A DNA stretch of 40,017 nucleotides from Exiguobacterium sp. KRL4 (GCF_001870785.1 NZ_MOLV01000018.1:1-40017), one strand, 5' to 3'; shown: positions 10,517 through 23,196, counted from the stretch's first letter. The notes: generated by a model from the sequence alone, not told the origin. Numbers and translations are program-made.

Positions 10517-12033
10517 GAGCGTTAATCAGTGTATCAGACAAAACAGGAATCGTAGAACTCGGGCAAGCCATGCATCAGGCAGGAATTGAACTTGTTTCAA
10601 CAGGTGGAACACATCAAGTTCTTGAAGCAGCAGGACTTCCGGTCATTGGTATCAGTGAGGTCACACAGTTTCCAGAAATGCTGGACGGACGGGTCAAGAC
10701 CCTTCATCCGATGGTCCATGGTGGACTACTCGGTCGCCGCGATCTCGAAAGCCACCGGGAACAGATGGCAGAGCAACAGATTAAGCCGATTGATTTTGTT
10801 GTCGTCAATCTGTATCCGTTCAAAGAAACGGTCATGAATGAGGACGTCTCGTACGCCGATGCAATCGAAAACATCGATATCGGCGGACCGAGCATGATTC
10901 GTTCTGCCGCAAAAAATCATGCCGCAGTGACGGTCGTCGTCGATCCGGCAGATTACGCAGCCGTCATCAACGAGATTCATCTTGGTGGGACGACGTTTGA
11001 AACGCGTCAAAAACTAGCGGCAAAAGCATTCCGGCATACGGCAGCGTACGATGCCTTGATTGCCGACTACTTCTTGACACAGACAGGTGAAAAATTCCCG
11101 GATCAATTGACGATCACGCTCGAGAAGGTCCAGGATTTGCGGTACGGAGAAAATCCACACCAAGAAGCAGCCTTTTACAAAACACCGATTTACCGCGGGG
11201 CATCCCTTGCTTCAGCCAAGCAACTCCACGGTAAAGAATTGTCCTACAACAATATCCAGGATGCCAATGCAGCACTTGAGATTTTGGATGAGTTCCGCGA
11301 AGCGGCAGCCGTCGTCGTCAAACATATGAATCCGTGTGGCGTCGCCGTTGGTCCGACAATCGACGAAGCCTTCCGCCGGGCGCATGCGGCGGATCCGGTC
11401 TCGATCTTTGGTGGAATCGTTGCCTTAAACCGCGAAGTCGATCTCGCGACAGCTGAACAGTTAAGCGGGATCTTCCTTGAAATCATCATCGCACCGTCCT
11501 TTACGAAAGAGGCATTTACATTACTTGCAGCGAAGAAAAACCTTCGTTTACTCGAACTGGATGTCAAACGGGTCCAAGCGATCCGTTATACGGCAGTTGC
11601 CGGTGGCATGCTCGTCCAAGATAGTGACGACGAGACACTGGATGATGCGTCAGCACGCGTCGTGACGGAGCGGAAACCGACCGCAGCAGAATGGGAAGAT
11701 TTAAAACTCGCTTGGCGTGCCGTGAAACATGTCAAATCGAACGCAATCGTCATTGCGAAAGACGAAGTGACGGTCGGCGTCGGTGCGGGACAAATGAATC
11801 GAGTAGGTTCGGCGAATATTGCGATCACGCAAGCAGGCGACAAAGCAATCGGTGCCGCGATGGGGTCAGACGCGTTCTTCCCGATGGGGGATACGGTCGA
11901 AGCAGCGGCTGCAGCCGGAATCACAGCGATTATTCAACCGGGCGGCTCGATTCGCGACCAGGAATCAATTGATGCCTGTAACAAACACGGCATCACGATG
12001 ATCTTTACGAACGTGCGTCATTTCAAACACTAA
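10513..12033 (+). CDS. purH: Bifunctional AICAR transformylase / IMP cyclohydrolase PurH
   Basis: This 506-residue two-domain enzyme performs the last two steps to IMP. The N-terminal MGS-like cyclohydrolase domain starts [17 protein letters not shown] and includes STGGTHQVL and [12 protein letters not shown]. The C-terminal transformylase has [12 protein letters not shown] and a [10 protein letters not shown] block. An upstream ATG at 10489 is in frame, but GAGGAGG just before 10513 fixes the start there. The ATGA overlap with purN couples the two folate-dependent steps. Confidence 0.97.
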   Translation: MRALISVSDKTGIVELGQAMHQAGIELVSTGGTHQVLEAAGLPVIGISEVTQFPEMLDGRVKTLHPMVHGGLLGRRDLESHREQMAEQQIKPIDFVVVNLYPFKETVMNEDVSYADAIENIDIGGPSMIRSAAKNHAAVTVVVDPADYAAVINEIHLGGTTFETRQKLAAKAFRHTAAYDALIADYFLTQTGEKFPDQLTITLEKVQDLRYGENPHQEAAFYKTPIYRGASLASAKQLHGKELSYNNIQDANAALEILDEFREAAAVVVKHMNPCGVAVGPTIDEAFRRAHAADPVSIFGGIVALNREVDLATAEQLSGIFLEIIIAPSFTKEAFTLLAAKKNLRLLELDVKRVQAIRYTAVAGGMLVQDSDDETLDDASARVVTERKPTAAEWEDLKLAWRAVKHVKSNAIVIAKDEVTVGVGAGQMNRVGSANIAITQAGDKAIGAAMGSDAFFPMGDTVEAAAAAGITAIIQPGGSIRDQESIDACNKHGITMIFTNVRHFKH

Positions 12034-12048
12034 GCGGAGGCGATCCGA

Positions 12049-13305
12049 ATGAAAGTATTAGTAGTCGGTAAAGGTGGACGCGAGCATGCGCTCGTTTGGA
12101 AACTGGCACAAGATGTTCGCATCGATACGATTTATGCTGCACCTGGAAACGTCGGGATGACAGAAGCGATTTGTGTCCCGATTCGCGAAGACGCAATCGG
12201 TGAGTTGGTTCAGTTCGCCCGCGATGAGCAGATTGATTGGACGATCGTCGGACCCGAAGGACCGCTTGTCCTCGGAATCGTCAACGCGTTTCAAGCCGCT
12301 GGACTGAATATCTTTGGACCGTCGCGGGAAGCAGCGGCAATTGAAGGCAGTAAACAGTTTGCGAAAGCGTTGATGGATCGGGCCGGCATTCCGACGGCAG
12401 ACCATGCTGTTTTTACATCAGCCATCGAAGCAAATGCCTACATTCGGTCGCAAGGGGCCCCAATCGTCATCAAGGCCGATGGTCTAGCGGCAGGAAAAGG
12501 TGTCACCGTCGCCACGACGACGACAGAAGCGATCCGAGCGGTTGAAGAAATTTTCGCCGGGGATTTTGGAGAGCAGAGCAGTGTCGTGATCGAAGAATGT
12601 TTAGTTGGAGAAGAATGTTCGTTGATGGCATTTGTTCATGAAGAAACCGTCATTCCGATGGTCTTGTCGCAAGACCATAAGCGGGTTTTTGATGGTGATC
12701 AAGGTCCGAACACGGGGGGGATGGGTGCTTATAGTCCACTGCCGCAGTTTGACGAACAAGCGGTGACGGAAGAAGCGATGCAGCGTGTCCTCCGCCCACT
12801 TGTCGAACAGATGGCAAGTGAAGGCATTCCGTTCACCGGCTTTTTATACGCCGGGCTGATGTTGACCGATCGTGGACCTTCTGTCATTGAATTCAATGCG
12901 CGTTTTGGGGATCCGGAAACGGAAGTGATTTTGCCACGCCTGGAAACACAACTATTAGATGTCATCATTCCATTGATGCAAGGAGATGTGCCGGAAGTCG
13001 TCTGGTCGTCGGAGTCGGTCGTCGGTGTCGTCATCGCCGCGAACGGTTATCCGGAACATCCGGAAACGGGACATCTCGTTCGAACGGATACGATTGGCTC
13101 AGGTATAACCGTCTTTCATGCAGGAACTGTCGCCGGTGAAGACGAGACGGTGTTGTCAGCAGGAGGACGTGTTCTCGTCTGCGTCACGAAGGCTCCGACG
13201 ATGGAGGAAGCAGTTTCGACGATCTATCAAGGTCTGGATTCGTTTGATCGGACGGGCTTCTTTTACCGGACGGATATCGCCAAAAAGGCATTTCGAACAA
13301 CATGA
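12049..13305 (+). CDS. purD: Phosphoribosylamine-glycine ligase PurD
   Basis: This 418-residue ATP-grasp enzyme joins glycine to phosphoribosylamine, the second pathway step, to give GAR. The N-terminal VVGKGGREHALVWK is the family start. The ATP-grasp core has IVIKADGLAAGKGVTVA and a metal-binding FNARFGDPETEV. It is the last gene of the operon, 15 bases after purH, with GGAGG at 12036-12040. A strong terminator follows. Confidence 0.97.
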   Translation: MKVLVVGKGGREHALVWKLAQDVRIDTIYAAPGNVGMTEAICVPIREDAIGELVQFARDEQIDWTIVGPEGPLVLGIVNAFQAAGLNIFGPSREAAAIEGSKQFAKALMDRAGIPTADHAVFTSAIEANAYIRSQGAPIVIKADGLAAGKGVTVATTTTEAIRAVEEIFAGDFGEQSSVVIEECLVGEECSLMAFVHEETVIPMVLSQDHKRVFDGDQGPNTGGMGAYSPLPQFDEQAVTEEAMQRVLRPLVEQMASEGIPFTGFLYAGLMLTDRGPSVIEFNARFGDPETEVILPRLETQLLDVIIPLMQGDVPEVVWSSESVVGVVIAANGYPEHPETGHLVRTDTIGSGITVFHAGTVAGEDETVLSAGGRVLVCVTKAPTMEEAVSTIYQGLDSFDRTGFFYRTDIAKKAFRTT

Positions 13306-13320
13306 GTGTTAGTCATGAAC

Positions 13321-13364
13321 AAGTCGGTCTCTCTCACGTCTCGGTGAGTGGACCGACTTTTTTT
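13321..13364 (+). terminator. pur operon terminator
   Basis: AAGTCGGTC (13321-13329) with CTCAC pairs with GTGAG (13344-13348) and GACCGACTT (13351-13359). TTTTT follows. It ends the twelve-gene transcript. Confidence 0.9.
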
Positions 13365-13447
13365 GTATCTAGCGCCGAACGATGCTTGTCTTCCTTGTCC
13401 GATTTGTGTTATTTTGGCGAAATGAGTCGAATTAAAGACAAATAAGC

Positions 13448-13476
13448 TTGAAACTTTCCCGGTAACATTTTAGTAT
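13448..13476 (+). promoter_or_regulatory. yerA promoter
   Basis: TTGAAA (13448-13453) and TAGTAT (13471-13476) are spaced by 17 bases, predicting a start near 13484. The cre-like site begins a few bases downstream. Confidence 0.65.
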
Positions 13477-13486
13477 AAGAACTATA

Positions 13487-13500
13487 AGAAAGCGTTTTCA
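13487..13500 (+). promoter_or_regulatory. Catabolite response element (cre) at yerA
   Basis: AGAAAGCGTTTTCA matches the cre pattern TGWAARCGYTWWCW at 13 of 14 positions, missing only the first T. It sits at about +4 to +17 of the predicted yerA transcript, a position where CcpA usually represses. CcpA is not in the window. Confidence 0.7.
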
Positions 13501-13524
13501 AACTATAAAGGAGGTCGAGCTTTC

Positions 13525-15264
13525 ATGAAAAAAAATTGTGGACGGTCCCCATGGACGAAAACAGAAGTCCGTTCTCATCAGGCGGTCATCAATGGAAAGC
13601 TTGCGCCTACACTCGTGATTGAAAATGCGACGTACTTAAATCAAGGCCTCAAAGCATGGCGAACGGCTAACATCTGGATCAGTGGTGACCGAATCATCTA
13701 TGTAGGAGCGGAGATGCCAGAAACGGCGGATGAAGTCTACGATGCTTCTGGGAAGTTCATCGTTCCAGGTTACATCGAGCCACATGCCCACCCCTTCCAG
13801 CTGTACAATCCAGCGACGCTCGCAAAATTTGCGGCAGAACGCGGAACGACGACACTTGTGAACGATAATATGCTCCTTTTATTAGAGCCCGTGGAGCAAG
13901 CGTTTGCGCAGGTTGACGCATTAGCAGACCTTCCGACCTCGATGTATTGGTGGGCACGACTCGATGCGCAGACGGAGCTCGACTCCGACAGTATCGCGAT
14001 TGACAACAAGCGGGTTCAGGCATGGCTGAAGCATCCCCAAGTGATCCAGGCCGGTGAACTGACGGGTTGGCCACGTCTGTCACAAGGTGATGACGAATTG
14101 TTGCAATGGATGCAAGATGCGATGAAACTCGGGAAACCGATCGAAGGACATTTCCCGGGAGCATCCGCGAAGACGTTGACGAAGATGGCACTTTACGGCG
14201 TGACGAGCGATCATGAAGCGATGACTGTCGAAGAAGCCCTGACCCGACTGGAACTTGGATATACGACGACGATCCGCTATTCATCGATTCGTCCGGACTT
14301 ACCGGATATTTTTGCGGGACTCGTCGAAGCCGGACTACAAAATTACGAAAAGGTGCTCGTGACGACAGATGGTTCGACTCCGTCGTTTTATAAATCCGGT
14401 TTGATGGATGAGACGATTCGTCTGATGCTCGCTGCCGGAATCACGACTGAGGATGCTTACCGGATTGCCTCTTATAATGCGGCACGTCACTTTAACCTGG
14501 ATCATCTGCTCGGAAGCATCGCACCCGGACGGATTGCCCACCTGAACATCTTAGAAGCAAAAGACCAACCGACACCAGTTGACGTCTTAGCAAGAGGAAC
14601 ATGGGTCCGTAAAAACGATATCCCGTGTTACCCGGTCGAAGCGCTTGATCGTGCCCTGACATTGATGCCGGTCTCTGAAGTCAGGATTGATTTGACGGAA
14701 CAGGATTTTTCCTTCAGCATGCCGGTCGGACTCGAGATGGTCAATTCCGTCATCATGAAGCTGTATCAGATTGAACATGATACGAGCATGCAAGTGTTAC
14801 CGGCAGGATGTGAGGAGTCGTTTTTGATGCTCGTGGACCGGGAAGGGAAATGGCGTTTGAATACCGTCCTGAAAAACTTTGCGACGCATGTCGGGGGACT
14901 CGTCAGCTCCTATTCGATCAGCGGCGATATCTTACTGATTGGAAAATCAAAACGTGACATGCAGATTGCCTTTGAGCGGATGAAATCATTTGGTGGTGGT
15001 GTCGTCCTAGTCGATGACGGGGAAGTGATTGCGGAAGTTCCACTCACATTAATGGGGCAGACGTCTGATTTACCGTTAGAAGAGTTGATTGTTCAAGAAA
15101 CGGCACTCCGGGAAGCCTTATTTGCACGAGGATACCAGTTCGAAGATCCGATCTATACGTTGCTGTTCCTTGCTTCGACACACTTGCCGTATGTCCGGAT
15201 CACACCGCAGGGAATCTATGAAGTCCTGCGGAAGAAAGTACTTTTCCCGGCAATTTTGCGCTGA
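13525..15264 (+). CDS. yerA: Adenine deaminase-like amidohydrolase YerA
   Basis: This 579-residue metal-dependent hydrolase resembles adenine deaminases. The composite domain starts PTLVIENATYLN, and the barrel begins at FIVPGYIEPHAHP with metal ligands His87 and His89. GHFPGAS and GVTSDHEAM carry further likely ligands, and PGRIAHLNIL is the usual C-side strand. Adenine deaminase turns adenine to hypoxanthine, which fits a place after the pur operon, but YerA paralogues have not all been shown to be adeninases. AAAGGAGG at 13508-13515 sets the start. The gene has its own promoter and cre site. Confidence 0.88.
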   Translation: MKKNCGRSPWTKTEVRSHQAVINGKLAPTLVIENATYLNQGLKAWRTANIWISGDRIIYVGAEMPETADEVYDASGKFIVPGYIEPHAHPFQLYNPATLAKFAAERGTTTLVNDNMLLLLEPVEQAFAQVDALADLPTSMYWWARLDAQTELDSDSIAIDNKRVQAWLKHPQVIQAGELTGWPRLSQGDDELLQWMQDAMKLGKPIEGHFPGASAKTLTKMALYGVTSDHEAMTVEEALTRLELGYTTTIRYSSIRPDLPDIFAGLVEAGLQNYEKVLVTTDGSTPSFYKSGLMDETIRLMLAAGITTEDAYRIASYNAARHFNLDHLLGSIAPGRIAHLNILEAKDQPTPVDVLARGTWVRKNDIPCYPVEALDRALTLMPVSEVRIDLTEQDFSFSMPVGLEMVNSVIMKLYQIEHDTSMQVLPAGCEESFLMLVDREGKWRLNTVLKNFATHVGGLVSSYSISGDILLIGKSKRDMQIAFERMKSFGGGVVLVDDGEVIAEVPLTLMGQTSDLPLEELIVQETALREALFARGYQFEDPIYTLLFLASTHLPYVRITPQGIYEVLRKKVLFPAILR

Positions 15265-15267
15265 CGC

Positions 15268-15296
15268 TTGAAATTTAAAACGTCGCACTTTAAACT
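15268..15296 (+). promoter_or_regulatory. Candidate yerC promoter
   Basis: TTGAAA (15268-15273) and TAAACT (15291-15296) with a 17-base spacer lie in the 67-base gap between yerA and yerC. This would let yerC be transcribed apart from catabolite-controlled yerA. Confidence 0.55.
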
Positions 15297-15331
15297 GTTA
15301 AAGAGCAATGAATGGGAAAGGGAGTTAAACG

Positions 15332-15646
15332 ATGCAACTTGATAAATTGCGTGGAAAAGAACTCGATCAATTATTTACAGCCATCATGAAGATGGATTCA
15401 TTAGAAGATTGTTATACCTTGTTTGAAGACTTGGCGACCGTCAATGAAATCCAGGCATTGGCACAGCGCCTTGAAGTCGCACGACAATTGCGTGAAGGAA
15501 ATACCTATCATAAGATCGAGAAGGCGACGGGTGCTTCGACAGCGACGATTTCCCGTGTCAAACGTTGTCTGAACTATGGTTCTGGCGGCTATGATTTAGC
15601 ACTCGCACGATTAGGTCTTGAAGAGAAGGAAGTAGCGGATAACTAA
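15332..15646 (+). CDS. yerC: YerC/TrpR-family DNA-binding protein
   Basis: This 104-residue all-helical protein belongs to the YerC/YecD branch of the TrpR fold. The helix-turn-helix covers roughly residues 55-80, with NTYHKIEKATGASTATISRVKRCLNYG as its core. Family members are small repressors; proposals link Firmicute homologues to histidine biosynthesis genes, and nothing here tests that. AAAGGGAG at 15318-15324 precedes the ATG. In B. subtilis yerB sits between yerA and yerC; it is missing here. The stop codon lies inside a perfect 11-bp hairpin. Confidence 0.9.
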   Translation: MQLDKLRGKELDQLFTAIMKMDSLEDCYTLFEDLATVNEIQALAQRLEVARQLREGNTYHKIEKATGASTATISRVKRCLNYGSGGYDLALARLGLEEKEVADN

Positions 15647-15660
15647 CCGGTTATCCGCTA
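15633..15660 (+). terminator. Hairpin over the yerC stop (weak terminator or attenuator)
   Basis: TAGCGGATAAC (15633-15643) pairs perfectly with GTTATCCGCTA (15650-15660). Only ATTTCT follows, so termination is likely partial and some transcripts may reach the potassium transporter gene. The left arm includes the last codons of yerC. Confidence 0.5.
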
Positions 15661-15685
15661 TTTCTGCGAAGGAGGACGACGCCGG

Positions 15686-17065
15686 ATGGATTTAGCGTTT
15701 CAACAAAAAATTCAACATTTCATTCGAAAACTGACGCCGATCCAGTCACTCGTCATTATTTATTTCGTTGCCGTCATCATCGGAATTATTTTGCTTGGAT
15801 TACCTTGGTCGACACAAGGGGATTACAATTGGGATTTTACGGATCTTGTGTTCATGGCCGTCAGCTGTGTCAGTGTGACCGGTTTGACGACGGTATCTGT
15901 TTCGGATACATTTACGACGTTTGGCTATTTCATGATCATGCTGTTAGTCCAGGTTAGCGGGATTGGTCTGATGTCGCTCCATATCGCGATGTGGGTCATT
16001 CTCGGGAAACGAATTGGTTTTCGGGAGCGGCAACTTGTCGTCCGTGACCAAAATCAGACGACGATGCAAGGGGTCGTCAAGTACATTCGCGAAGTCATTT
16101 TGATCATCCTGTCAATTGAAATCATCGGAGCCTTGATTTTAGGCTTCTATTATACGAAGTACTTTCCGACGCTAGGTGAAGCGATGTTACAAGGATTGTT
16201 TGGTTCTGTCAGTGCGACGACGAATGCCGGGTTTGATATTACCGGAGAGTCGTTGTTGCCGTTTCGGGGAGATCTCTTCGTCGTCTTCATGCAAATCGTC
16301 TTGTTGACGCTTGGGGCGATCGGGTTCCCGGTCTTGGTTGAAGTCCGGCGCTATATCTCCTACCGGGCGACACGTCAATCAACGCGTCAACCGTATCATT
16401 TTTCATTATTCACGAAATTGACGGCTTCGACGTTCTTTATTTTGGTCCTGTTCGGAACAGCCAGCCTGTTGCTGTTTGAATGGAATCAGTCGTTTAAAGG
16501 GTTGCCGGTCGGTGAAAAGCTGGTTGATGCCTTGTTCCAATCCGTCACGACCCGAAACGGCGGGCTGACGACGGTCGACATCACGACCTTCTCGCAAGCT
16601 TCGATTTTTGTTTTATCGATTCTGATGTTTATCGGGGCGTCGCCTTCTTCCGTCGGGGGAGGGATTCGGACGACGACGTTTGCCGTCGCCGTTCTCAGTG
16701 TCATTGCCTTCATCCGCGGGGAGTATGGGATTAAGATTTTTGGGCGTGAGATCGGACAGTCCGATATTTGGAAAGCATTTGTCGTCATCGTCGTCTCGAC
16801 CGGTGTGACGATGATTGGATTGATCGTCTTGTTGATCTTTGAAGATGCCCCGTTCCTCGTGTTATTTTTTGAGGCCTGTTCCGCGTTTGGGACAACCGGG
16901 CTGTCGCTTGGCATTACGAGTGAATTATCTGATGTCGGAAAATGGACGTTATCCGTCTTGATGTTCATCGGACGAATCGGTGTCATTTCCTTTGTGCTCC
17001 TGCTCAAAGCCAACCAGCCGAAACGGAATTACAATTATCCAAAAGAATCGGTCATCATCGGTTAA
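15686..17065 (+). CDS. KtrB/TrkH-family potassium uptake membrane subunit
   Basis: This 459-residue integral membrane protein has four channel-like repeats. Each selectivity loop keeps its glycine: SVTGLTT, TTNAGFD, TRNGGLTT and GTTGLSLG. The N-terminus LTPIQSLVIIYFVAV and the length match Bacillus KtrB/KtrD. Such subunits import K+ (often with Na+) and are gated by a cytosolic RCK protein of the KtrA/KtrC type, which is not encoded nearby. It has a GGAGG site at 15672-15676. KtrB and KtrD cannot be told apart from this sequence alone, so no symbol is given. Confidence 0.93.
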   Translation: MDLAFQQKIQHFIRKLTPIQSLVIIYFVAVIIGIILLGLPWSTQGDYNWDFTDLVFMAVSCVSVTGLTTVSVSDTFTTFGYFMIMLLVQVSGIGLMSLHIAMWVILGKRIGFRERQLVVRDQNQTTMQGVVKYIREVILIILSIEIIGALILGFYYTKYFPTLGEAMLQGLFGSVSATTNAGFDITGESLLPFRGDLFVVFMQIVLLTLGAIGFPVLVEVRRYISYRATRQSTRQPYHFSLFTKLTASTFFILVLFGTASLLLFEWNQSFKGLPVGEKLVDALFQSVTTRNGGLTTVDITTFSQASIFVLSILMFIGASPSSVGGGIRTTTFAVAVLSVIAFIRGEYGIKIFGREIGQSDIWKAFVVIVVSTGVTMIGLIVLLIFEDAPFLVLFFEACSAFGTTGLSLGITSELSDVGKWTLSVLMFIGRIGVISFVLLLKANQPKRNYNYPKESVIIG

Positions 17066-17077
17066 GGAGGTTGCGAC

Positions 17078-17302
17078 ATGCAACGTACATTTTGGATCAA
17101 CTTTGGTTATATCTTTATGGTTCCCGCCTTACCGTTTTTAGCACTCGTCAACGGTCGAGCCCTTTGTTCACCGGACTCGCCGTTGCTCGATGTCCCTATC
17201 CTTGGTTTTTTCTTAGCCGAACCGTGGGCATTTGCTGTTATTTACGCCTTCCTCGCCTTTGGACTTGCCGCGTTGTTGACGAAACGCCAAGTCCGGACTT
17301 GA
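17078..17302 (+). CDS. Small hypothetical membrane protein
   Basis: This 74-residue protein is not one I recognise. It has two hydrophobic stretches, roughly residues 5-26 and 48-67, joined by a short loop with a Cys, and a basic end (KRQVRT), so a two-span membrane protein with a cytoplasmic C-terminus is likely. A strong AAGGAGG at 17065-17071 sits 6 bases before the ATG and the gene follows the KtrB-type gene by 12 bases. A terminator follows at once. This context supports a real gene co-transcribed with the potassium transporter. Any role in ion transport is inference. Confidence 0.72.
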   Translation: MQRTFWINFGYIFMVPALPFLALVNGRALCSPDSPLLDVPILGFFLAEPWAFAVIYAFLAFGLAALLTKRQVRT

Positions 17303-17311
17303 AAGGTGTGT

Positions 17312-17346
17312 CCCATCTCGCTCTGCGCGGGATGGGTTTTTGTTTT
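17312..17346 (+). terminator. Terminator after the small membrane gene
   Basis: CCCATCTCGC (17312-17321) pairs with GCGGGATGGG (17327-17336) with one wobble and a 5-base loop. TTTTTGTTTT follows. It separates the potassium unit from pcrB. Confidence 0.88.
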
Positions 17347-17386
17347 ATACTGGACACAGCGAATGAAAAGAGAGGGTGGAACACAC

Positions 17387-18070
17387 ATGTTGTTACCGTA
17401 TAATGAATGGCGTCATGTCTTTAAGCTCGATCCGGCAAAGGAAATTGAAGAAGACGCCCTCCAAGCGATTGCTACGTCAGGAACCGACGCCATCATCGTC
17501 GGAGGAACCGATGACATCACACTCGATGCGACACTTGATTTACTGATGCGATTGCGTCGTTACCCTGTCGCGGTGGCGCTCGAAGTATCGGAACTAGAAG
17601 CGGCGACGATGGGATTTGATACGTATTTGACGCCAAGCGTGCTCAATAGTGGCACACTGGAACACGTCATTGAAAAACAAGTCGAGGCGCTAGAAGAAGT
17701 GGGGCATATGCTGGCACATGCGGACCTTGTCGGGGAAGGGTATATCGTACTGAATCCTGATGCCAAGGTCGCCCGTGTCACGCAAGCAAAGCAACTAGCG
17801 GACAATACGGTCATTGCATACGCACAACTCGCAGACAGTGTGTTCCGGATGCCGGTTATTTATTTAGAGTATAGCGGTATCTACGGTGATCCAAAGCTTG
17901 TCGCTTCGGTCAAACGCGTGCTGAAGCAAGGTCGCTTGTTTTATGGAGGCGGCATTGACTCTGCCGAACGGGCGAAAGAAATGTTGGCGTATGCCGATAC
18001 GATCATCGTCGGCAATATCATCTATGAGAATTTAGAGGCAGCACTTGCGACAGTAGCTGCAACACGATAA
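17387..18070 (+). CDS. pcrB: Heptaprenylglyceryl phosphate synthase PcrB
   Basis: This 227-residue TIM-barrel enzyme is homologous to archaeal GGGP synthase. Bacterial PcrB joins heptaprenyl diphosphate to glycerol-1-phosphate, giving an archaeal-type ether lipid precursor. YLEYSGIYGDP and FYGGGIDS are the substrate and phosphate-binding blocks, and IIVGGTDDIT lies near the N-terminus. An in-frame ATG at 17306 lies inside the preceding terminator region; the ATG at 17387 behind GAGAGGGTGG is the right start. pcrA follows after 44 bases, as in Bacillus. Confidence 0.94.
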   Translation: MLLPYNEWRHVFKLDPAKEIEEDALQAIATSGTDAIIVGGTDDITLDATLDLLMRLRRYPVAVALEVSELEAATMGFDTYLTPSVLNSGTLEHVIEKQVEALEEVGHMLAHADLVGEGYIVLNPDAKVARVTQAKQLADNTVIAYAQLADSVFRMPVIYLEYSGIYGDPKLVASVKRVLKQGRLFYGGGIDSAERAKEMLAYADTIIVGNIIYENLEAALATVAATR

Positions 18071-18114
18071 AATATAAGAACAAAAGTTCGGAATACAGAA
18101 ATGAGGCTATTTAG

Positions 18115-22349
<4,235 letters not shown>

Positions 22350-22385
22350 AACAAAGACCGACTCAAATGTCGTTCTCTACACAAA

Positions 22386-22418
22386 CGAGGGTGGCAGATT
22401 TCAAATCTGCCACCCTCG
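22386..22418. repeat. Perfect 16-bp inverted repeat after ligA
   Basis: CGAGGGTGGCAGATTT and its exact reverse complement flank one C. As RNA it gives a 14-bp stem with a 5-base loop. Neither strand has a good T tract after it (AATCG on +, TTTGTG on -). It may stop ligA transcription weakly or protect the mRNA 3' end. Confidence 0.75.
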
Positions 22419-22428
22419 AATCGTTTAC

Positions 22429-22589
22429 AAGAGATTACTCGCTTCACGTGACGCCTACAGAAAAAAACGCAGAAACCTGCGCTGTCAGAGAGGAACAAGA
22501 TCTATTTCCTTGCCTGCACGGACAGGGGAGTTGGCTTGTGTTTCGCCTGAGGAAAGCGCGTGAAAGAAAGAGTAATCTCTTTTCTGTAG
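22429..22589. other. Gene-free block with interlocked inverted repeats (candidate structured RNA)
   Basis: AAGAGATTACTC (22429-22440) pairs with GAGTAATCTCTT (22570-22581), and the stem can continue inward with TTCACG/CGTGAA. CTACAGAAAA (22455-22464) pairs with TTTTCTGTAG (22580-22589). The two long-range helices occur in the order A-B-A'-B', so they are a pseudoknot or alternatives. Small hairpins (22468-22481, 22513-22526) lie inside. No open frame or RBS is present. I see no match to the riboswitch classes whose cores I know. It could be a small RNA, a sortase mRNA tail or a decayed mobile element. Confidence 0.4.
22461..22483 (-). terminator. Candidate terminator of the sortase gene
   Basis: On the minus strand CGCAG-GTTT-CTGCG (22481 to 22468), extendable by a G-U and an A-U pair, is followed by seven T. 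It lies about 140 bases after the sortase stop. The stem is short but the U tract is good. Confidence 0.55.
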
Positions 22590-22620
22590 CTGAAGACATC
22601 GGTCGACTTCATCACCGTTG

Positions 22621-23196
22621 TTATCTCGATTCCGTTTTGATCAAGACACCTTGTTTGATTAGACGATTGGTCGCCGTTTCCGGAGGGTCACAGGTGATGA
22701 GCGTAATCGTCGCTTGTTTGACGTTTTGATTCAAGACAGATACATCAGTCGGTTTGACAAGCTTCGAGGCCGTCATCTTGTAGGTATAACGATGACTTTT
22801 TGTCGTCACGGTGACGTGTGCCCCTTCTTTTAATTCGGGCAATCGATTGAAGTGAAGTCCTTTCGTAAAACTACGGTGTCCGGCTAAGGCATAATTGTCT
22901 TTACCCGGAGCACCCGTCTGTTTCAGATGACCAATACTTTGGTCGAGAATTTTAGTCGAAGCGCCTTCTAAGATGACTTGTTCAAAATCGATGGAAGGAA
23001 TCGTCAGCAAGCCACTACCGTTCGTCGCGACAGGGGCTGCTGTTTCTTTGGCAGCGACGGCTTTTAGATTTTGAGTCCAGCGTTGTTTAAGTTCGTCGGC
23101 AGCGGTTTGTTTTTGGTGTGCGGTAAAAACGGGCCATGCGATCAAAAGAATACCTGTAATTAGTAAAAGCAGACCAAGAAGTTGTCGTCGTTTCAT
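22621..23196 (-). CDS. Sortase-family transpeptidase
   Basis: This 191-residue membrane-anchored cysteine transpeptidase attaches sorting-signal proteins to the wall. One N-terminal membrane segment (residues 6-22) has basic residues before it. The catalytic triad is His107 in AGHRS, Cys169 in LITCDPP and Arg178 in TNRLI. An in-frame ATG 63 bases upstream exists, but AAAGGA lies just before the start at 23196. The class is not certain; the short length and Cys-Asp-Pro-Pro context leave classes A, D and E open. No LPxTG substrate gene is in the window. It is divergent from camS. Confidence 0.93.
   Translation of the reverse strand: MKRRQLLGLLLLITGILLIAWPVFTAHQKQTAADELKQRWTQNLKAVAAKETAAPVATNGSGLLTIPSIDFEQVILEGASTKILDQSIGHLKQTGAPGKDNYALAGHRSFTKGLHFNRLPELKEGAHVTVTTKSHRYTYKMTASKLVKPTDVSVLNQNVKQATITLITCDPPETATNRLIKQGVLIKTESR

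Noticed and set aside
13371-13384. PurBox-like CCGAACGAT upstream of yerA
   Set aside because: The core is shared with the pur box, but the flank is G/C instead of A/T and no inverted partner lies nearby.
17346-17351. TATACT as a pcrB promoter
   Set aside because: No -35 or extended -10 is found; it lies directly in the tail of the terminator. pcrB transcription start is left open.
22429-22600. T-box, cobalamin, SAM, FMN or c-di-AMP riboswitch in the ligA-sortase gap
   Set aside because: The defining core motifs of these classes are absent and no downstream gene on the same strand would be controlled.
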